The notes: generated by a model not told the origin, from the sequence alone. Shown: positions 34,694-46,171, counted from the stretch's first letter. The stretch is 64,000 bases of DNA from Nannochloris sp. 'desiccata' (GCA_019044685.2 JAGTXX020000006.1:1755501-1819500), one strand, 5' to 3'. Made by a program: numbers and translations.

Positions 34694-35599
34694 TTACCAG
34701 GGGAGAGCCTTGGACATGGCAAAGTTCTCGGCAAAAGGAGAGCTCAAGTGAGCGGAAAGAGCTTCGAGGGGGCTCTTGCCGTTGGCCTGATACTGACCCA
34801 CAAATCCGAGGAATGCAACCATAGCCAAGCGTCCGTTCTTGATCTCCTTGAGCTTAAGCTCCTCGAGGTTACCCTTGGACATGCCCATGGGGTCGAAGGC
34901 ACCACCGGGGTAGATGCGCTTCTCGGCATCAGCAGCACCGCGGAAGAGCTCTACACCAGCCATGGCAACGAACTCAACAGCAAGGAGAGTTCCGAGAGAG
35001 AAGGGGACCTCAGCACCGAAGTAAGTGGCATGGCCACCCTGGACAAGAGGGAGAGGTGCAGAGTACCAGTCACCCTGGCCGAGGACTTCAGCACCGAGGG
35101 CACCAGCAACACCGAGCATAGCCCAGCGACCGTGGATGACCTCAGACTCGGTGTAGCGAGCAAGGTTAGCGGGCTCGGTAGCAAGGTTCAAGGGGTCCTG
35201 TAGATAGAAAGTAAATTTGGGGTGAGAAAAGTCAAAGATAGGTTGGAGATATGGAGACTCTCAGAGGGATGGCGGTGGAAATCTAAATTAGGCTTATCTA
35301 ATTTATTTTAGAGAATAGACGGGTTTCCGCAGACCCTTGAAGAATTCTCCTAATACAAATTCTGAATAGGCGTTTGCAGAGCTTTAAAGTAAGGATCGGG
35401 CAGAACCCCAATCTTATTAATCTTAAAAGTTACTTACAAAGCCATAGGTTCCAACACGGCCGTTCAAGTGGGGAGGGCAGTCAGATCCAGGCAACCAAGA
35501 CTTGAACTGAGCAGTGACGCGGGTTCCGTTGCTTACGGAGGACACCTTGGTGCCAACAAAGGGACGAGCCCCAGTGCGGATGGTCTGAGCGGACAACAT
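34694..35599 (-). CDS. LHCA1: Photosystem I antenna protein Lhca1 type
   Basis: Exons 35438-35599 and 34694-35197 join in phase 0 (GTYGF/DPLNL); 221 aa. The first 30 or so residues form a chloroplast transit peptide (MLSAQTIRTGARPFVGTKVS). The mature protein begins at SWLPGSDCPPHLNGRVGTYG. Helix 1 has the chlorophyll-binding ESEVIHGRWAMLG and helix 3 has EIKNGRLAMVAFLGF. The lumenal HATYFGAEVPFSLGTLLAVE and PGGAFDPMGMSKGN segments are specific to Lhca1 rather than LHCII. It binds chlorophyll a/b on the PsaG side of photosystem I. The codons are strongly C-ending, unlike most neighbours, as expected of a very highly expressed gene. It is transcribed away from another LHCI gene. Confidence 0.95.
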
Positions 35600-35845
35600 C
35601 GTTTATTTATGTAAGGCGATGACTCGGGGAGAGACTGCAAGACCGGAGATGGTTTAGGGAAAGTAAAAATAGGGTATGGGATCGGTGAGAACCACAGATT
35701 AAGATGTTTAGAGGCTTGTTTTGCAGACGATCAAGCAGAGAATCGAATTCTATCCGATTGACCCCTGTCCGAGCAGATTTATCTCAGCTTTAGAAGGCCC
35801 ATTCCGCTAAGATCGACATCCTTTTGAGATTTTTAGACTTCCAAG
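35600..35845. promoter_or_regulatory. Divergent promoter region shared by two LHCI genes
   Basis: 246 bp between the start codons of LHCA1 (minus) and the second LHCI gene (plus). It contains a TTATC (GATAA on the minus strand) at 35779-35783, which resembles the I-box/GATA element of light-regulated plant genes; a five-base match can be chance. Shared regulation is an inference from the layout. Confidence 0.5.
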
Positions 35846-37039
35846 ATGGCATCTGCAGTTGTATCTACCTCCGGATTCGTCGGCAAGGCCGTCCGCTCTG
35901 CCACATCGGCTGTGCGCCCCAAGGTAGGTAGCGATGCTTAAACGATCGTGTGTTCTAGGAAATTATTCGTATTGATAAATACACCATATTTATCAGCATG
36001 GCGTATATTGGGCCTTAGAGACATGCGATTCCCGAATTTCTGCTGATTAATAGGAAGAATTCCCTGAAAACTCACTCACATCTTTTTTTTTTTTTTTTTT
36101 GTGCTTTTCTCTTCCTTTCAGTCTATGCGCTCTTCCGTCGCGGTTGCTGCCGGACCTGACCGCCCTATCTGGTACCCTGGTCTTACCGATCTCCCTGAAT
36201 ACCTCGATGGAACCCTTGCTGGTAAGCATTGAATCTTTTCAGCTCAATTTTTCCCCGCCTGTATTAGCTCTGTTATATTTATTTTGGGCTTTAATTATAC
36301 CCCAATACACGCAACGTAGTAGAGATTGGACTGCTGACTCCAATGCCGCTTAAGCTAATTAAAGAGTGGCAATAAGATACTCAGGCCCAACGTCACATTT
36401 CATCTCGCCACATATTTCCTTATCGTTACTTTTCTTTTCTTACATTATCCAGGTGACTACGCCTTCGACCCCTTGGGCCTCGGCTCTGACCCCGAAATGC
36501 TCCCCTGGATGGTTCAGGCCGAATTAGTCCACGCCCGTACCGCTATGGCTGGCGTTGCTGGCATCCTCTTCACCTCTCTCGCCGCCAATGCCGGCACTGG
36601 TGTCCCCGAGTGGTATGAGGCAGGCAAGGTGTACATGGATACCCACCCTGATGTATCTTTCGGTGCTCTCCTCTGGACCACTATCGCCCTCTCTGGATGG
36701 GTTGAGTTTAAACGCCTTCAAGACATCCGCAACCCCGGTTCTCAGGGAGATGGCTCTTTCCTTGGAATCACCGATGACTTCAAGGGTGTTTCCAATGGCT
36801 ACCCCGGTGGTAAGTATTTCGATTTTATGGGTCTTTCCCGTGGTGATCCCGCTAAGTTCGCCAAGTACAAGCAGAATGAGATTGTCAATGGACGTCTTGC
36901 TATGGTTGCCTTTGTTGGATTTGCTTCTCAGTACGCCTCTACCGGCAAGGGACCTATTACCAACTTGCTTGAGCATTTGGCTGACCCTGCTCACGTCAAC
37001 GCAGCACACAACCCACTTGCTGTGCCTTTCATTTCTTAA
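35846..37039 (+). CDS. Photosystem I antenna protein, Lhca2/Lhca4 type
   Basis: Exons 35846-35923, 36122-36221 and 36453-37039 join in phase; 254 aa. Transit peptide at the start (MASAVVSTSGFVGKAVRS), then the mature LHCI start GPDRPIWYPGLTDLPEYLDG and GDYAFDPLGLGSDPE. Helix 1 is WMVQAELVHARTAMAGVAGI: the usual ExxHxRWAML is changed to HARTAMAG, so the conserved Trp is Thr here. Then VPEWYEAGK, WVEFKRLQDIRNPGS, YPGGKYFDFMGLS and helix 3 NEIVNGRLAMVAFVGF. NPGS and the VPEWYEAGK segment place it in the Lhca2/4 group; which one is unclear. Codon use is strongly biased, as in LHCA1 next door. Intron 1 holds an 18-nt poly-T tract. Confidence 0.94.
36083..36100 (+). repeat. 18-nt poly-T tract upstream of an LHCI 3' splice site
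   Basis: Uninterrupted T18 about 20 nt before the acceptor (CTTTCAG) of intron 1 of the second LHCI gene. It probably forms part of the polypyrimidine tract. Confidence 0.85.
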
Positions 37040-37252
37040 ATGGGTTTTTGCTGATTTTGTGGATTTGTTTGTTTTAGTTTAGAAACGGGGCAATAGAATA
37101 GAAAGGTCTTTCATTTTTCTAATTAATATTTCTTTCACTCTTGAGAATTAAAAACAAAAAGAAATATCGAGAAGATTGTAACATAAAGCTGCTCAAAATA
37201 AAAGTAAAACAAACAAAATGAAAGTACAATAAAACTGAAACTTCTACTACTG

Positions 37253-38439
37253 TCACTGATCTCTCAGTGCGCCCATCTCCGCCGCATGCTCTTCAAAAAC
37301 TTCCGCTGCTTGCATTGTCAGCGGATCAGATACCAATTCCAATGCAATTGCTGGGGAAATTGTAAACGTGTTACATCCATTCGCTGCCAACGTGGCAATT
37401 TCATCAGCAGATCGAATAGAAGCCACCAATAATCGAGTATCACCTTCGTAAGCACTCGACATATCGATAATTTCTTGCATCTTGGATATCTCTTCTATAC
37501 CCTGAATGAAAGAAAGAAAGAACGAAAAAAAGAAAGAAGGAAAGTTAACTAAAGAGTATATTCAGATCTATATAGTAGTATCAACTACAAAATGAACGAT
37601 AATTTATAGAGCATTCAGACAAAATAATAATAAAAAATGACATTTTCTCCTCTTACGTTTTTACCGGCATCGTTCATCCTGCCAAGATACGGAGCGACGT
37701 AATAGGCTCCTAAAGAAAGCGCTGTAACCACTTGATGCGTGCTATACACCCCAGTAAACGTCACAGGCACATCATCCAATAACAATCTGTGTGCAGCTTT
37801 CACACCGGCTTGAGTCATCGGTATTTTAACTACGATTCTAGAATCAAGCTCGTAGAGATCCAAGCCGCATGAATATAAATCATTCCAGGTCGTCCCCCAA
37901 GCTTGAAATTGAAGTTCTTCAACCTCAAGATCAAAAGCATGTCGAGCAAGGGTACGCATCGCTTGCAATGTGCATCGGACGTTGTCTCTCTTGAGAATTG
38001 TGGGATTCGTTGTGAAGCCGTAAAACATTCCAGTCTCCGCCCAAGTTTCCCATTGTTTTTGATCTGCGGAATCGAGGTAGAGGCGCATGGTAGGGTCATC
38101 GTAATCAATGAGATCCGATTCTTCGTCCTCAACCACGAAAGCACCTTCCTCGTCACCTATATAGAAGAATGGATATTTAGAAATCGATGCCAAGGGGACA
38201 GATTAATTAATTCATCAAGGGAATATTTTTTTTAAATGAAATATTCCCCGAATGGTACAAACCCTGCACTTACCATACTCGTACATATCCTCTTCTTCTT
38301 TATCCGAGGCATGCGCAATGAATGCATTACGGAAACGGCCTTGGGTAGGTCCTTGGACTGCGACGCATGGCTTTCTTGATATTTTGGGGCGAGCTCCAAG
38401 GCTCTTGGGCCCACCAAGACATACAATTCGACAGTTCAT
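37253..38439 (-). CDS. Transaldolase-family enzyme, TalC/fructose-6-phosphate aldolase-like, plastid-targeted
   Basis: Exons 38274-38439, 37657-38156 and 37253-37501 join in phase; 304 aa. The first 45 residues are basic with few acids (CLGGPKSLGARPKISRKPC), typical of a transit peptide. The barrel then starts at MRLYLDSADQKQWETW and GFTTNPTILKRD. The Schiff-base lysine is in RIVVKIPMTQAG, followed by VTFTGVYSTHQVVTA, GAYYVAPYLGRMNDAGKN and ANGCNTFTISPAIA. This matches the small TalC/MipB group found also in plants, which transfers or cleaves C3 dihydroxyacetone units in the pentose phosphate network. Which of the two activities applies cannot be told from sequence. Confidence 0.88.
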
Positions 38440-38655
38440 AGTGTCTAATTGATAATTAATCTGATAGGTGTTGAATAATGGGCCAGCATTTCGATGAAAA
38501 CTTGAGCCAAGCAAGTTTTGGCGGAAAAAGAAAGGATTTTTTGAATTTTGCCATTGAAACCCACGCTCGTCAGAATCTTAAACGCACTTTAAAAAAACAA
38601 GAAAACCTTCCTACTGTTTTGATTGATTTATAGTTAGTGCGGGAGGATATACAAC

Positions 38656-40982
38656 ATGGATAGCGAGCTGGCAAGTCTTATGCCAAACAACATGCAAGGC
38701 AAAGGTCTTCAAGATTCCTCCCTCAACACCTCAGAGCTCCGTAAATATGTACAGGTAAGATGATACTTTTATATACACGGGGAGCGAGATCCCGCGTTCC
38801 TATTTACAGGCCATTCTAACCGACAGTTGGGGATCCGCCATTTGCAGGGCCAAGCAGTGCTCGCTGAGCGAGGAAATATTCCTCCACAAGCACAGATAGC
38901 TACGAAGATGATGCGCTTCGATGATTTGGAGCTTCGAAGGGGCCCATTTAACAAACCCCAGGCTAAAAGATTTTGCCTGAGAGTAAAAAGGTAACGAGCG
39001 ATTGCAAGGTTTAAGAGGTCTTTTAAAGTCAATACGTTACCTTTCCCAAATCCCTAATATTATTCTAAGTTCTTGAATGCAGACCGGAAGGCTCTTCATC
39101 TTTCCCACCCGAGGCAGCAAATTTGGATCCTCGGGAATTAAAAGCTGCCCTGTTGCAGCAAGCAATTGCACAGCGAAGAGCTCTGGTCAAGGCCTCACTC
39201 CGTCCTGGAACTGGTAGAACTGTCAAGATAGCTAAATTCGTCATTAATGTTAAAAAGCCAGCCTATCCTCAGCCTCTGGTCTTTGATCTCCCCGACAACG
39301 AAGCTCCCACAACGGGCCCTGCCAACACCTCTCAGCTGCTGGCCAAGAGCCCTGTTGGATTAATGGCACATTATCCCAGCCCTGTAGAAGGCGTCCCAGA
39401 AAGGGTTGGTGTAGAGCACAGGGTTCCCCGCGGTAAAGCAGACTCCCCTGTTGAAGGCTTGGTTCACTACGCTGCAGGTGGCTATACAGCTCCTCGCTTA
39501 CACGATGCCACTGGATTCGCCTTCGCATCTGCGCCTGGAGTGGCAGAAATGGGTGCTCAAACTGGTGCCAGCCTCGAAGGCAGCGGTAATGGAGCTAGCG
39601 CCGATGCTCCCGCTCCTGCTGATGCAGGTGGCTTTGGAGGGTTCAACAATAATGATGACGATGATGATTTTGGAGGTGGTTTCGATGATGGAGGCTTCGG
39701 TGGATGGGATGATTATGACGACGGAGCAGCAGCAATGCCACCTCCACCTCCTCCTTCCAATAACATGCTGCCCCCTCGCCCCCGTGCCCCTCGCCGCCCC
39801 GTCCTCAACCCTGGTGTGAACCTTCGCAAACAGCTTCCTCGCAAGTCTTTAATGAGGGACCCTAATGTTGGACTCAAAGAAGTTGCCCCTGGTATCCGCC
39901 GTACCACTCGTCAAGCAGTGGAGCCGCTGAAATGGTGGCTGGGTGAAAAGAAAGAGTTTGATCGTGTTGCTCACAAGACAATGCCTACTATCCGTACCAC
40001 GACGCACACTGACCTCAACACCCCCTGGCGTACTGTTGCTGATCCTAAAGAATGGAAGGGTCGTACCCATTACATTATAAACAATAATTTTAATAGCCCT
40101 GTTGTCGCGAAGAAAAAGCCTGCTGCACCAGCGAAGAAGGCAACTAAAAAAGCCGGTGGCGGCAAAAAGCGTGGAAAGGCTGCTACTGCTCCTGCTGTTC
40201 GCTTTTCAGAAAAAATCGAACTAGAGGAACAAGAACAGGAAATTGCAACTAGCGATGATGAGATTGAAATCAGAGCTGGTGTTCCTTCTATGCCTATCCC
40301 TGGTGCTGCTGGTAGTGATGATGAGGAAACCGTACTCCTGCCTCGTGACAACGCCGTTGCTGCCACAGGCACTGCCGCTGCTACTGCGCCTGGGTCAACC
40401 CCCGCTGATGAAGAGAAGGAGTTACAAGGTGCATCACCTACCCCTGTACGACCTATCGATCTAAATAGCCCTATTGAAATCATTAGACCTGCTGAAGATA
40501 GAATCACAGCAATTGTTGAAGAGAAACTGGACCAAAAAGCAGCTGAAGAACCAGCATCTGAACCCGCCGCCACTGCCCCTATTGTTGCTTGGAGCGAGAA
40601 TCCCACGGCCGAGGAGAAAGAGGTCGAAGTAATTGGTAAAGCAGAAGGAGCTGATGAAGAGCTTGAGGCCAAGGTTATTGATAACGAAGATGAAGGCATC
40701 ATCATTGAAGGTCTGGTACCTGCGGCTGCTTTACCCAGCCCTAGCGCCACTGTTTCTCTTGGGGCAGGTGAACGCGTACCTGCTGGCCGTGCTTCCGCGA
40801 GCGGTGGCACTGATGGTGCTGATGCGACTGCTACCTCTGCTGAACCTTCTTGGGATGATGAAGAGATTAAAATTACAAGGCCTGCTGCTGCTGCTATGAC
40901 TGCCGCTGTCTCTGAAGTTCCACCCACAACTGTCAAGGGATCAGCAAGGAAGACCCGCTCTGGTGCAACCAGTAGACGCTAA
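38656..40982 (+). CDS. CENPC: Kinetochore protein CENP-C-like
   Basis: Exons 38656-38754, 38848-38990 and 39083-40982 join in phase; about 713 aa. The diagnostic CENP-C motif is present at about residues 352-366: GIRRTTRQAVEPLKWWLGEK, fitting the pattern R-R-[ST]-x-R-x4-P-x2-[YW]-W that grips the CENP-A nucleosome. Around it are a Pro/Arg-rich region (RPRAPRRP) and an Asp/Gly-rich tract. The remaining C-terminal half is acidic, Ala/Glu-rich and low in order; the cupin dimerisation domain that ends fungal and animal CENP-C is not evident. The N-terminal LRRGPFNKPQAKRFCLRVKR segment might be the Mis12-complex-binding part, by position only. The protein should mark the centromere in the nucleus. 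The assignment rests mainly on this one motif. Confidence 0.75.
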
Positions 40983-41265
40983 AGAGGACACTAGGTTGAA
41001 TTTTAAATTCCCAGCTTTGTACTTGATATTATTTATTTTCCTTGTATGGTTGTTCTCTCTTTTCTTTTTCCCCGTTGTGACATGATACATTCCATTTTTT
41101 AAGACATTTTTAGCTCTCTTGTACTGTACTTTCCATCTCATTTATACCTTTTATTAGCTGAACAGGTTATAAGTTAAAATAAAAGGATATAGTGAAGAAG
41201 TCAAACCAGTATAATTAAAAAATAACGCTATTTTTAATTTTCCTTGAACAAGTGTTGAGGATATT

Positions 41266-42407
41266 CTACCGTCTTGTGGTTCTACTCCTTCCTTTAACTT
41301 CACTTTCCTGCGGGGAATGCAACAAAATATGATTCTGCGCTGTCGCAGGATTATGTTCCGCTGCACCACGCGACCAATCGTACGACACAGCATAGGCATA
41401 TATAGAACCATCTTTACTGAAAGCACCAGCGGTTATAGGCAAAGTACTTTTCGCCATTGCTTTTAATCTTTGTTTAGAGTCTTTATCCCAGAAATTATAC
41501 GCGCCATCTGATCCAGCAGTAACAAATGTATGATATTGAGGATGGAATGCCATAGAATTCACGGCGAAAACATCATTTCCATCACGATGGCATTTAAATG
41601 TGAAATTTTTCGCTTGCAAAGAATCTTCTACATGCTGTACCGCAACACGCCCTTCGATGCTACCGACCAGGTATCCTGCTTGGTCTGGGAAGCATGCAAT
41701 AGAACGTGTTTGGTATTTTAAGGGGGATACAAGCTGTTTATAAGGTTGTTGTGGTTGGGCGAGATTGTACACTTGAATTTGTCGGTCTGCGGTTCCAACG
41801 ACAAGGAGAGGGTGTGAACAGTCCATTGCGTAGACACGTTCTGAAAGTTGCTGGGTGTGAACAGGGTTTGGGGAACGTAAATCCCAGTATTTAATTGTTT
41901 TATCCCAAGACCCAGTGATCAACATGCTCATTTGAGGGTTATAGAAGCAGTGTCTCACGGGTGCAGCGTGCTGTGCGACTTGTTGCTGTTGATTTGTAGC
42001 CAAATTCCACATTTTAACGCCATTATCGCATCCACCTGCAAAGACAGCAGTGCCATCGCTAGACCATGCGCTGCATAGGATTGGTTTCTCCATTGTGACA
42101 GCTGCTTTTGGGATGGCTTGGCCGTTGGCCTGGACGTCCCAACATAAAACTTGATTATTCCAGGAGGTAGCGACAAGCAGGTTGGAGGTGGGACTCCATG
42201 TCAAGCTACTAATACTATCAGTGGCTGCAACGAAGAAAGAATAGAGAGAGTTGAGGATAGTCTGGGGTTTAAAAGGTAATGAATTAACTGCAAAGATGAT
42301 CAACTTTTAAAACTGAGCTACGTACGAGGCGATGGGACCTCCATGTCTTTATTTGGATTGTAATTGGCCGCTGATGATCCAAAGGTTACTTGTCCGAAGG
42401 CCGACAT
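41266..42407 (-). CDS. RAE1: mRNA export and mitotic WD40 protein RAE1/GLE2
   Basis: Exons 42326-42407 and 41266-42224 join in phase 1 inside the family-specific PNKDMEVPSPPTDSISSL; 346 aa. WD40 repeats form a seven-blade propeller: TSWNNQVLCWDVQ, GGCDNGVKMWNLAT, GSWDKTIKYWDLRSPNP, VGTADRQIQVYNL, SIEGRVAVQHV, then FKCHRDGNDVFAVNSMAFHP (the RAE1 signature) and AGSDGAYNFWDKDSKQRL. RAE1 binds the NUP98 GLEBS motif at the nuclear pore, aids mRNA export and works in the mitotic checkpoint. Family length is about 350 aa. Confidence 0.96.
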
Positions 42408-42736
42408 CTCGGCTTATAGAGCTGTAGCTCTGATGAATTTTAATTTAATTAATCGAACAATGAAAAATGTCCAGCGTAGCTATCAAGCTGTGTTCTGGCT
42501 GGTTCTGATATATGACAATATGTTGCTTCGACTAGAAATTTTAAGATTGAAAAATAAACAGTATTTCTGGGTGCTGTTCAATACCAATTTCAAAACCAAG
42601 TTGGTGTCTTTGGTTTGCCAGTGGCTCAATCTCACTTTCTCTGCCATCTTCTGCTGCATCCGCTCGCCTTTTAGTCGAACATATACTTACAACTCTACTC
42701 AACAAATCAATTCAAAAACAACAATCATACTCAATG
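42408..42736. other. 329-bp spacer between TMEM245-like 3' end and RAE1 5' end
   Basis: AT-rich; should hold the RAE1 promoter and the TMEM245-like 3' region. No RNA gene or repeat is seen. Confidence 0.5.
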
Positions 42737-45700
42737 CTAATTACATGTATCAAAATTCACATTCTGCTTCTTACGTCTGAATGAAAATCCACTCTTCTTT
42801 ACACCGTTACCGCCCCCTCCGCCATTCTCATGTCGTCCTATCAACTCACTTTGCACCTCATCATCACCATCAGGACTCAAGCCACGTTCATACTGACCTT
42901 CTTCAAGTCCAGTTAAGCTCGCTGACTCTGCAGGTATCGCTAAAGCAGTAGGAGATGATTTGCGTCGTGGGCTTTTCGTCGGGCTCGTGGTGCGAGGAGA
43001 AAGTTTAGGCATAGTTCCTGGGGCAATCAACACTCGATCACCTTCTTGAATTGTTGATACTGGGGGATTTATCCTAAATAAAGAGCCAGCAGCAGCTCCT
43101 ACAGGACTTAAAAGCATTGGAGCGGCAGCATCTCCCCCAGGGGCACCACCGCCGCCTGCCACAGCATTAGAGGTACCACTACCACCACTTGAAGAGCCAC
43201 CCATGAGCTCTGTATGCAGCGTTCCTAATGCACCTAGTAAACTCAACAACGTAGGGCCTAGTAAGCATCCTAACAACGGGTTCGAAAACGCCCATAAACC
43301 GCCCAGAATTGCTAATGACATCATAAATGGGTGTCCACCAGAATCTTCCAGTACCACAGTATCGCCCGCATAATATGCTAAAAAATGCAATACCATCAAT
43401 GTGACCCCTACAGCCACTCTCCCTTGTAAAGCAACAACTACACATCCTGGTAACGCGACAGAGTAGGTGGGCACAAAGGGCAACAACGCAAATGCGGCAG
43501 AGGCAACTGATGTAGTGTAGGCAAGCGGTGCTCCAAATATTCTAAAGGTAACCCATGCAAAGAGACCATGGAAGGCTGCCAACTTGAGCATTGACATAAA
43601 CACACCACCTAATGCTGCGTTGAGTGCAGTTGCAACGCGGAGACGTGCTGCTGGAGGTAGCGGAAGTAAGGCCACCGCTCTGGCCAGCGGGTCAGTCTGA
43701 GCAGCGAGGAGGTAATAAAGTAGGGTCAGGAACAGGGCAGCTTGAACAGCAGCATGGACAACACCTAATCCTAACCGAAACAGCCCCAAACTGCCCATAA
43801 AAGCTGCAGCAGTCGTTGTTCCAACAGATGCGGCAGCTGCCTTGCCTAGACTAATCAACGGCACAGCTGCTACCTGCACCAACCGCTGCAACCTTGTAAG
43901 ATCTGCTGCAGTCGTGGTAGAAGCCCCTGAACGTTGCGTAATACCATTAATCGCGTATACTGCAGCCTTATACATTTCGTAGATACCTTCTCCTGCACGC
44001 CACTCTCTGAATATTTTATTATAAGCAGAGGACAGACGGTCAGTGAGTCCAGCAAGAAGGCCGCCTTGGTGGTGGTTGATACCTTCCTGGGAGCCACCAT
44101 TGGTAGAGTTCTTGGAAATTAATTGGGAAGGAAAAGAAACTCCGAGCGAGTTTGCAGCCTCACCAGTCATGCATAGCTGAGAACGGCCGTTGGCAACACG
44201 CCGAGATCGTTCTGCATCATCAAGAATCGCGGCGGCAATTTTGTGAGACTCTTTGGCTGCACTCAGAGCTGCATCTGCTGTGACAACACGATCTTGTAGT
44301 TCAGCTAGTAAACTAGTAGATGAGGAAGAAGAAGAAAATGAAGAATCCTCAGTCTTGATACTGCTATTGTCTTTTCTTTCAGAGCCGCCGACCATTGCAG
44401 AGCTCAACGCCGCAACCGCTTCAGCAAGCTTCCGCTGAGCTTCTCCTGCGTATTTCCCAGCTTTTTCTTCCTCTTCCCTAGCTTTTCTCGCCTTGACTTC
44501 GGTTTTTGCTAGGGTCACCAACATTTTTGACTTCTCTCGATCGGAACACGTCCTTGGGCCCTGAGCAGCCTCATATAACAATCGAGCATCCCATAGTGTA
44601 TCAGTCAAATTCTGATCTCTCATCAGTCCATAAATACGCTCTTCAAGCCACGATGCCATAGCCGGAAGGGATCGTTGTGCTAACGACACAGCATCTTCCC
44701 TATAAGCTTGCAACCACGGCGGCAAGGGGACGCCAGCAGCAACTTGTTGAAGATTTTTGATATTTTGTTGTTGTTGCAACGATAGCAGCGGTATATCCAT
44801 ATGATTTATGGTCGTGGTACCAGTCGTAGTACTGCTATCTACGTCTGGTAACTCATCTACAAGCCTGGGGGTTGCAGCTGTAATTGACGGCCACGCAGCC
44901 GGGAAGGCATCTCTTGCCGCCACTAGAACCCCCCTGGCTTCCCCTATTATTCTCACTGTAAAAAAGGCAGTAGCAGTCATTGTACCTATAATAAGCCCGA
45001 CAATTAAAAGCGCCGTCACAATAGCGTGCAAATTACGGCGTAATAAGGCTCGAATAGGGGACTCAATTACGCTCAAAGCTTTACTACATTTTCTAATACC
45101 GGCAGCGGCAATTTTATAGAAACTCTCTGTATATTTAGTACAGTGACTAAAACCATGCAGTATGCTGGTGTAATAGCCAGAACGAGGTGTAATAGGAGTA
45201 CCAGTAGTACGAGTACCATTAAACGAGTTACGAGGGCTCTTACCCGGGAATTTCGGCTGTTTAAGACCAGGAGAAGCGTCGGCCCAAGGCGCCATTCGAG
45301 GAGAGTGACTGCCGCCACCAACAGCTGCTGCACCGGCTGGGGTTTTGGCCGGCGATGAGACTGACATATTTGTACCAGCAGCTGTCCTGTTAAGTATTGA
45401 TCTGAATATTATTGTACTTAGAGTGAGTGTGATGCCAGTCATTAATGCTGCGTGTGCTGTACGGGACCACGAATCTCTGATCCATTCAACGAGTGCCCAG
45501 ACGATGGTGAGAACTACCAGTGCAGTTACTAGTCTATTACTTGCAGGAATAGGCGAAGGCTTCCTTACAGCAGATGCTGCTCTTTTTCTACGTTTCTTAC
45601 GTTCTTTCCTAGATGTAAACGTACGTAGGCCAGCTTTGGCATATACTGTGAGTGCATAGGGTTGCTGCAGTTGAGGCTGCGGAGCGGTGGTGGGATGGCG

Positions 45701-46171
45701 AGGGCTTCCTCCAGCTCCAGCAGCTGCTCCATTTTGCTGTAATAAAGAGTCCCTCTCGCCAATTAAAGTCGTATTAACTTTATTCCCTCGTTCCATATTA
45801 CGTTGATATTCATCTCTAATTTCTTTTACTTTGATTTTAAAGGCCTTGGCGGCATCTTTCGCCTCGGCCCAAATAAATTGCAAAGTAATATATGGTGGAG
45901 CAATTACTGTCAGGGTAGCTACTATCAAACTGCGGTCTTGACCTAGATGCCAATCCATATGTTCTACGAGCCAGTCTTTAGGTCCTCTCAGGGCAATACT
46001 GCAAAGGAAGGCGTAAAGCATAGGATCCCTGAAATCTGCCAAAACTGCAGAGACATGGTAGATGATAAGGAAGACTGCAAGTGAAAGGGCATTTGCAGCT
46101 GCATATAATGCCATAGTAGTGTAAAGGCCGTTCTGAGGCGGTGAGGCCTGGCGAGGTAAGGTCTCGTCCAT
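42737..46171 (-). CDS. TMEM245-like polytopic membrane protein (AI-2E transporter superfamily)
   Basis: Single exon of 1,144 aa, unusually long for this window. It has an N-terminal membrane pair, a long basic and Ser-rich cytosolic segment, a middle region with a coiled coil rich in Ala/Lys/Glu, and a C-terminal cluster of helices. The latter includes AAFMGSLGLFRLGLGVVHA, LNAALGGVFMSMLKLAAFHG, LLPFVPTYSVALPGCVVVAL and FSNPLLGCLLGPTLLSLLG. The last part matches the AI-2E/PerM fold with its PxxPxxxxxxP helix and the LLGPxL end. Animal TMEM245 has the same layout; its substrate is not established. Poly-Ser and poly-Gly insertions are conspicuous. Confidence 0.8.
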   Translation of the reverse strand: MDETLPRQASPPQNGLYTTMALYAAANALSLAVFLIIYHVSAVLADFRDPMLYAFLCSIALRGPKDWLVEHMDWHLGQDRSLIVATLTVIAPPYITLQFIWAEAKDAAKAFKIKVKEIRDEYQRNMERGNKVNTTLIGERDSLLQQNGAAAGAGGSPRHPTTAPQPQLQQPYALTVYAKAGLRTFTSRKERKKRRKRAASAVRKPSPIPASNRLVTALVVLTIVWALVEWIRDSWSRTAHAALMTGITLTLSTIIFRSILNRTAAGTNMSVSSPAKTPAGAAAVGGGSHSPRMAPWADASPGLKQPKFPGKSPRNSFNGTRTTGTPITPRSGYYTSILHGFSHCTKYTESFYKIAAAGIRKCSKALSVIESPIRALLRRNLHAIVTALLIVGLIIGTMTATAFFTVRIIGEARGVLVAARDAFPAAWPSITAATPRLVDELPDVDSSTTTGTTTINHMDIPLLSLQQQQNIKNLQQVAAGVPLPPWLQAYREDAVSLAQRSLPAMASWLEERIYGLMRDQNLTDTLWDARLLYEAAQGPRTCSDREKSKMLVTLAKTEVKARKAREEEEKAGKYAGEAQRKLAEAVAALSSAMVGGSERKDNSSIKTEDSSFSSSSSSTSLLAELQDRVVTADAALSAAKESHKIAAAILDDAERSRRVANGRSQLCMTGEAANSLGVSFPSQLISKNSTNGGSQEGINHHQGGLLAGLTDRLSSAYNKIFREWRAGEGIYEMYKAAVYAINGITQRSGASTTTAADLTRLQRLVQVAAVPLISLGKAAAASVGTTTAAAFMGSLGLFRLGLGVVHAAVQAALFLTLLYYLLAAQTDPLARAVALLPLPPAARLRVATALNAALGGVFMSMLKLAAFHGLFAWVTFRIFGAPLAYTTSVASAAFALLPFVPTYSVALPGCVVVALQGRVAVGVTLMVLHFLAYYAGDTVVLEDSGGHPFMMSLAILGGLWAFSNPLLGCLLGPTLLSLLGALGTLHTELMGGSSSGGSGTSNAVAGGGGAPGGDAAAPMLLSPVGAAAGSLFRINPPVSTIQEGDRVLIAPGTMPKLSPRTTSPTKSPRRKSSPTALAIPAESASLTGLEEGQYERGLSPDGDDEVQSELIGRHENGGGGGNGVKKSGFSFRRKKQNVNFDTCN

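Noticed and set aside
40070..40936. Minus-strand ORF of 288 codons
   Set aside because: It is antisense to the low-complexity C-terminus of the CENP-C-like gene with no recognisable domain.
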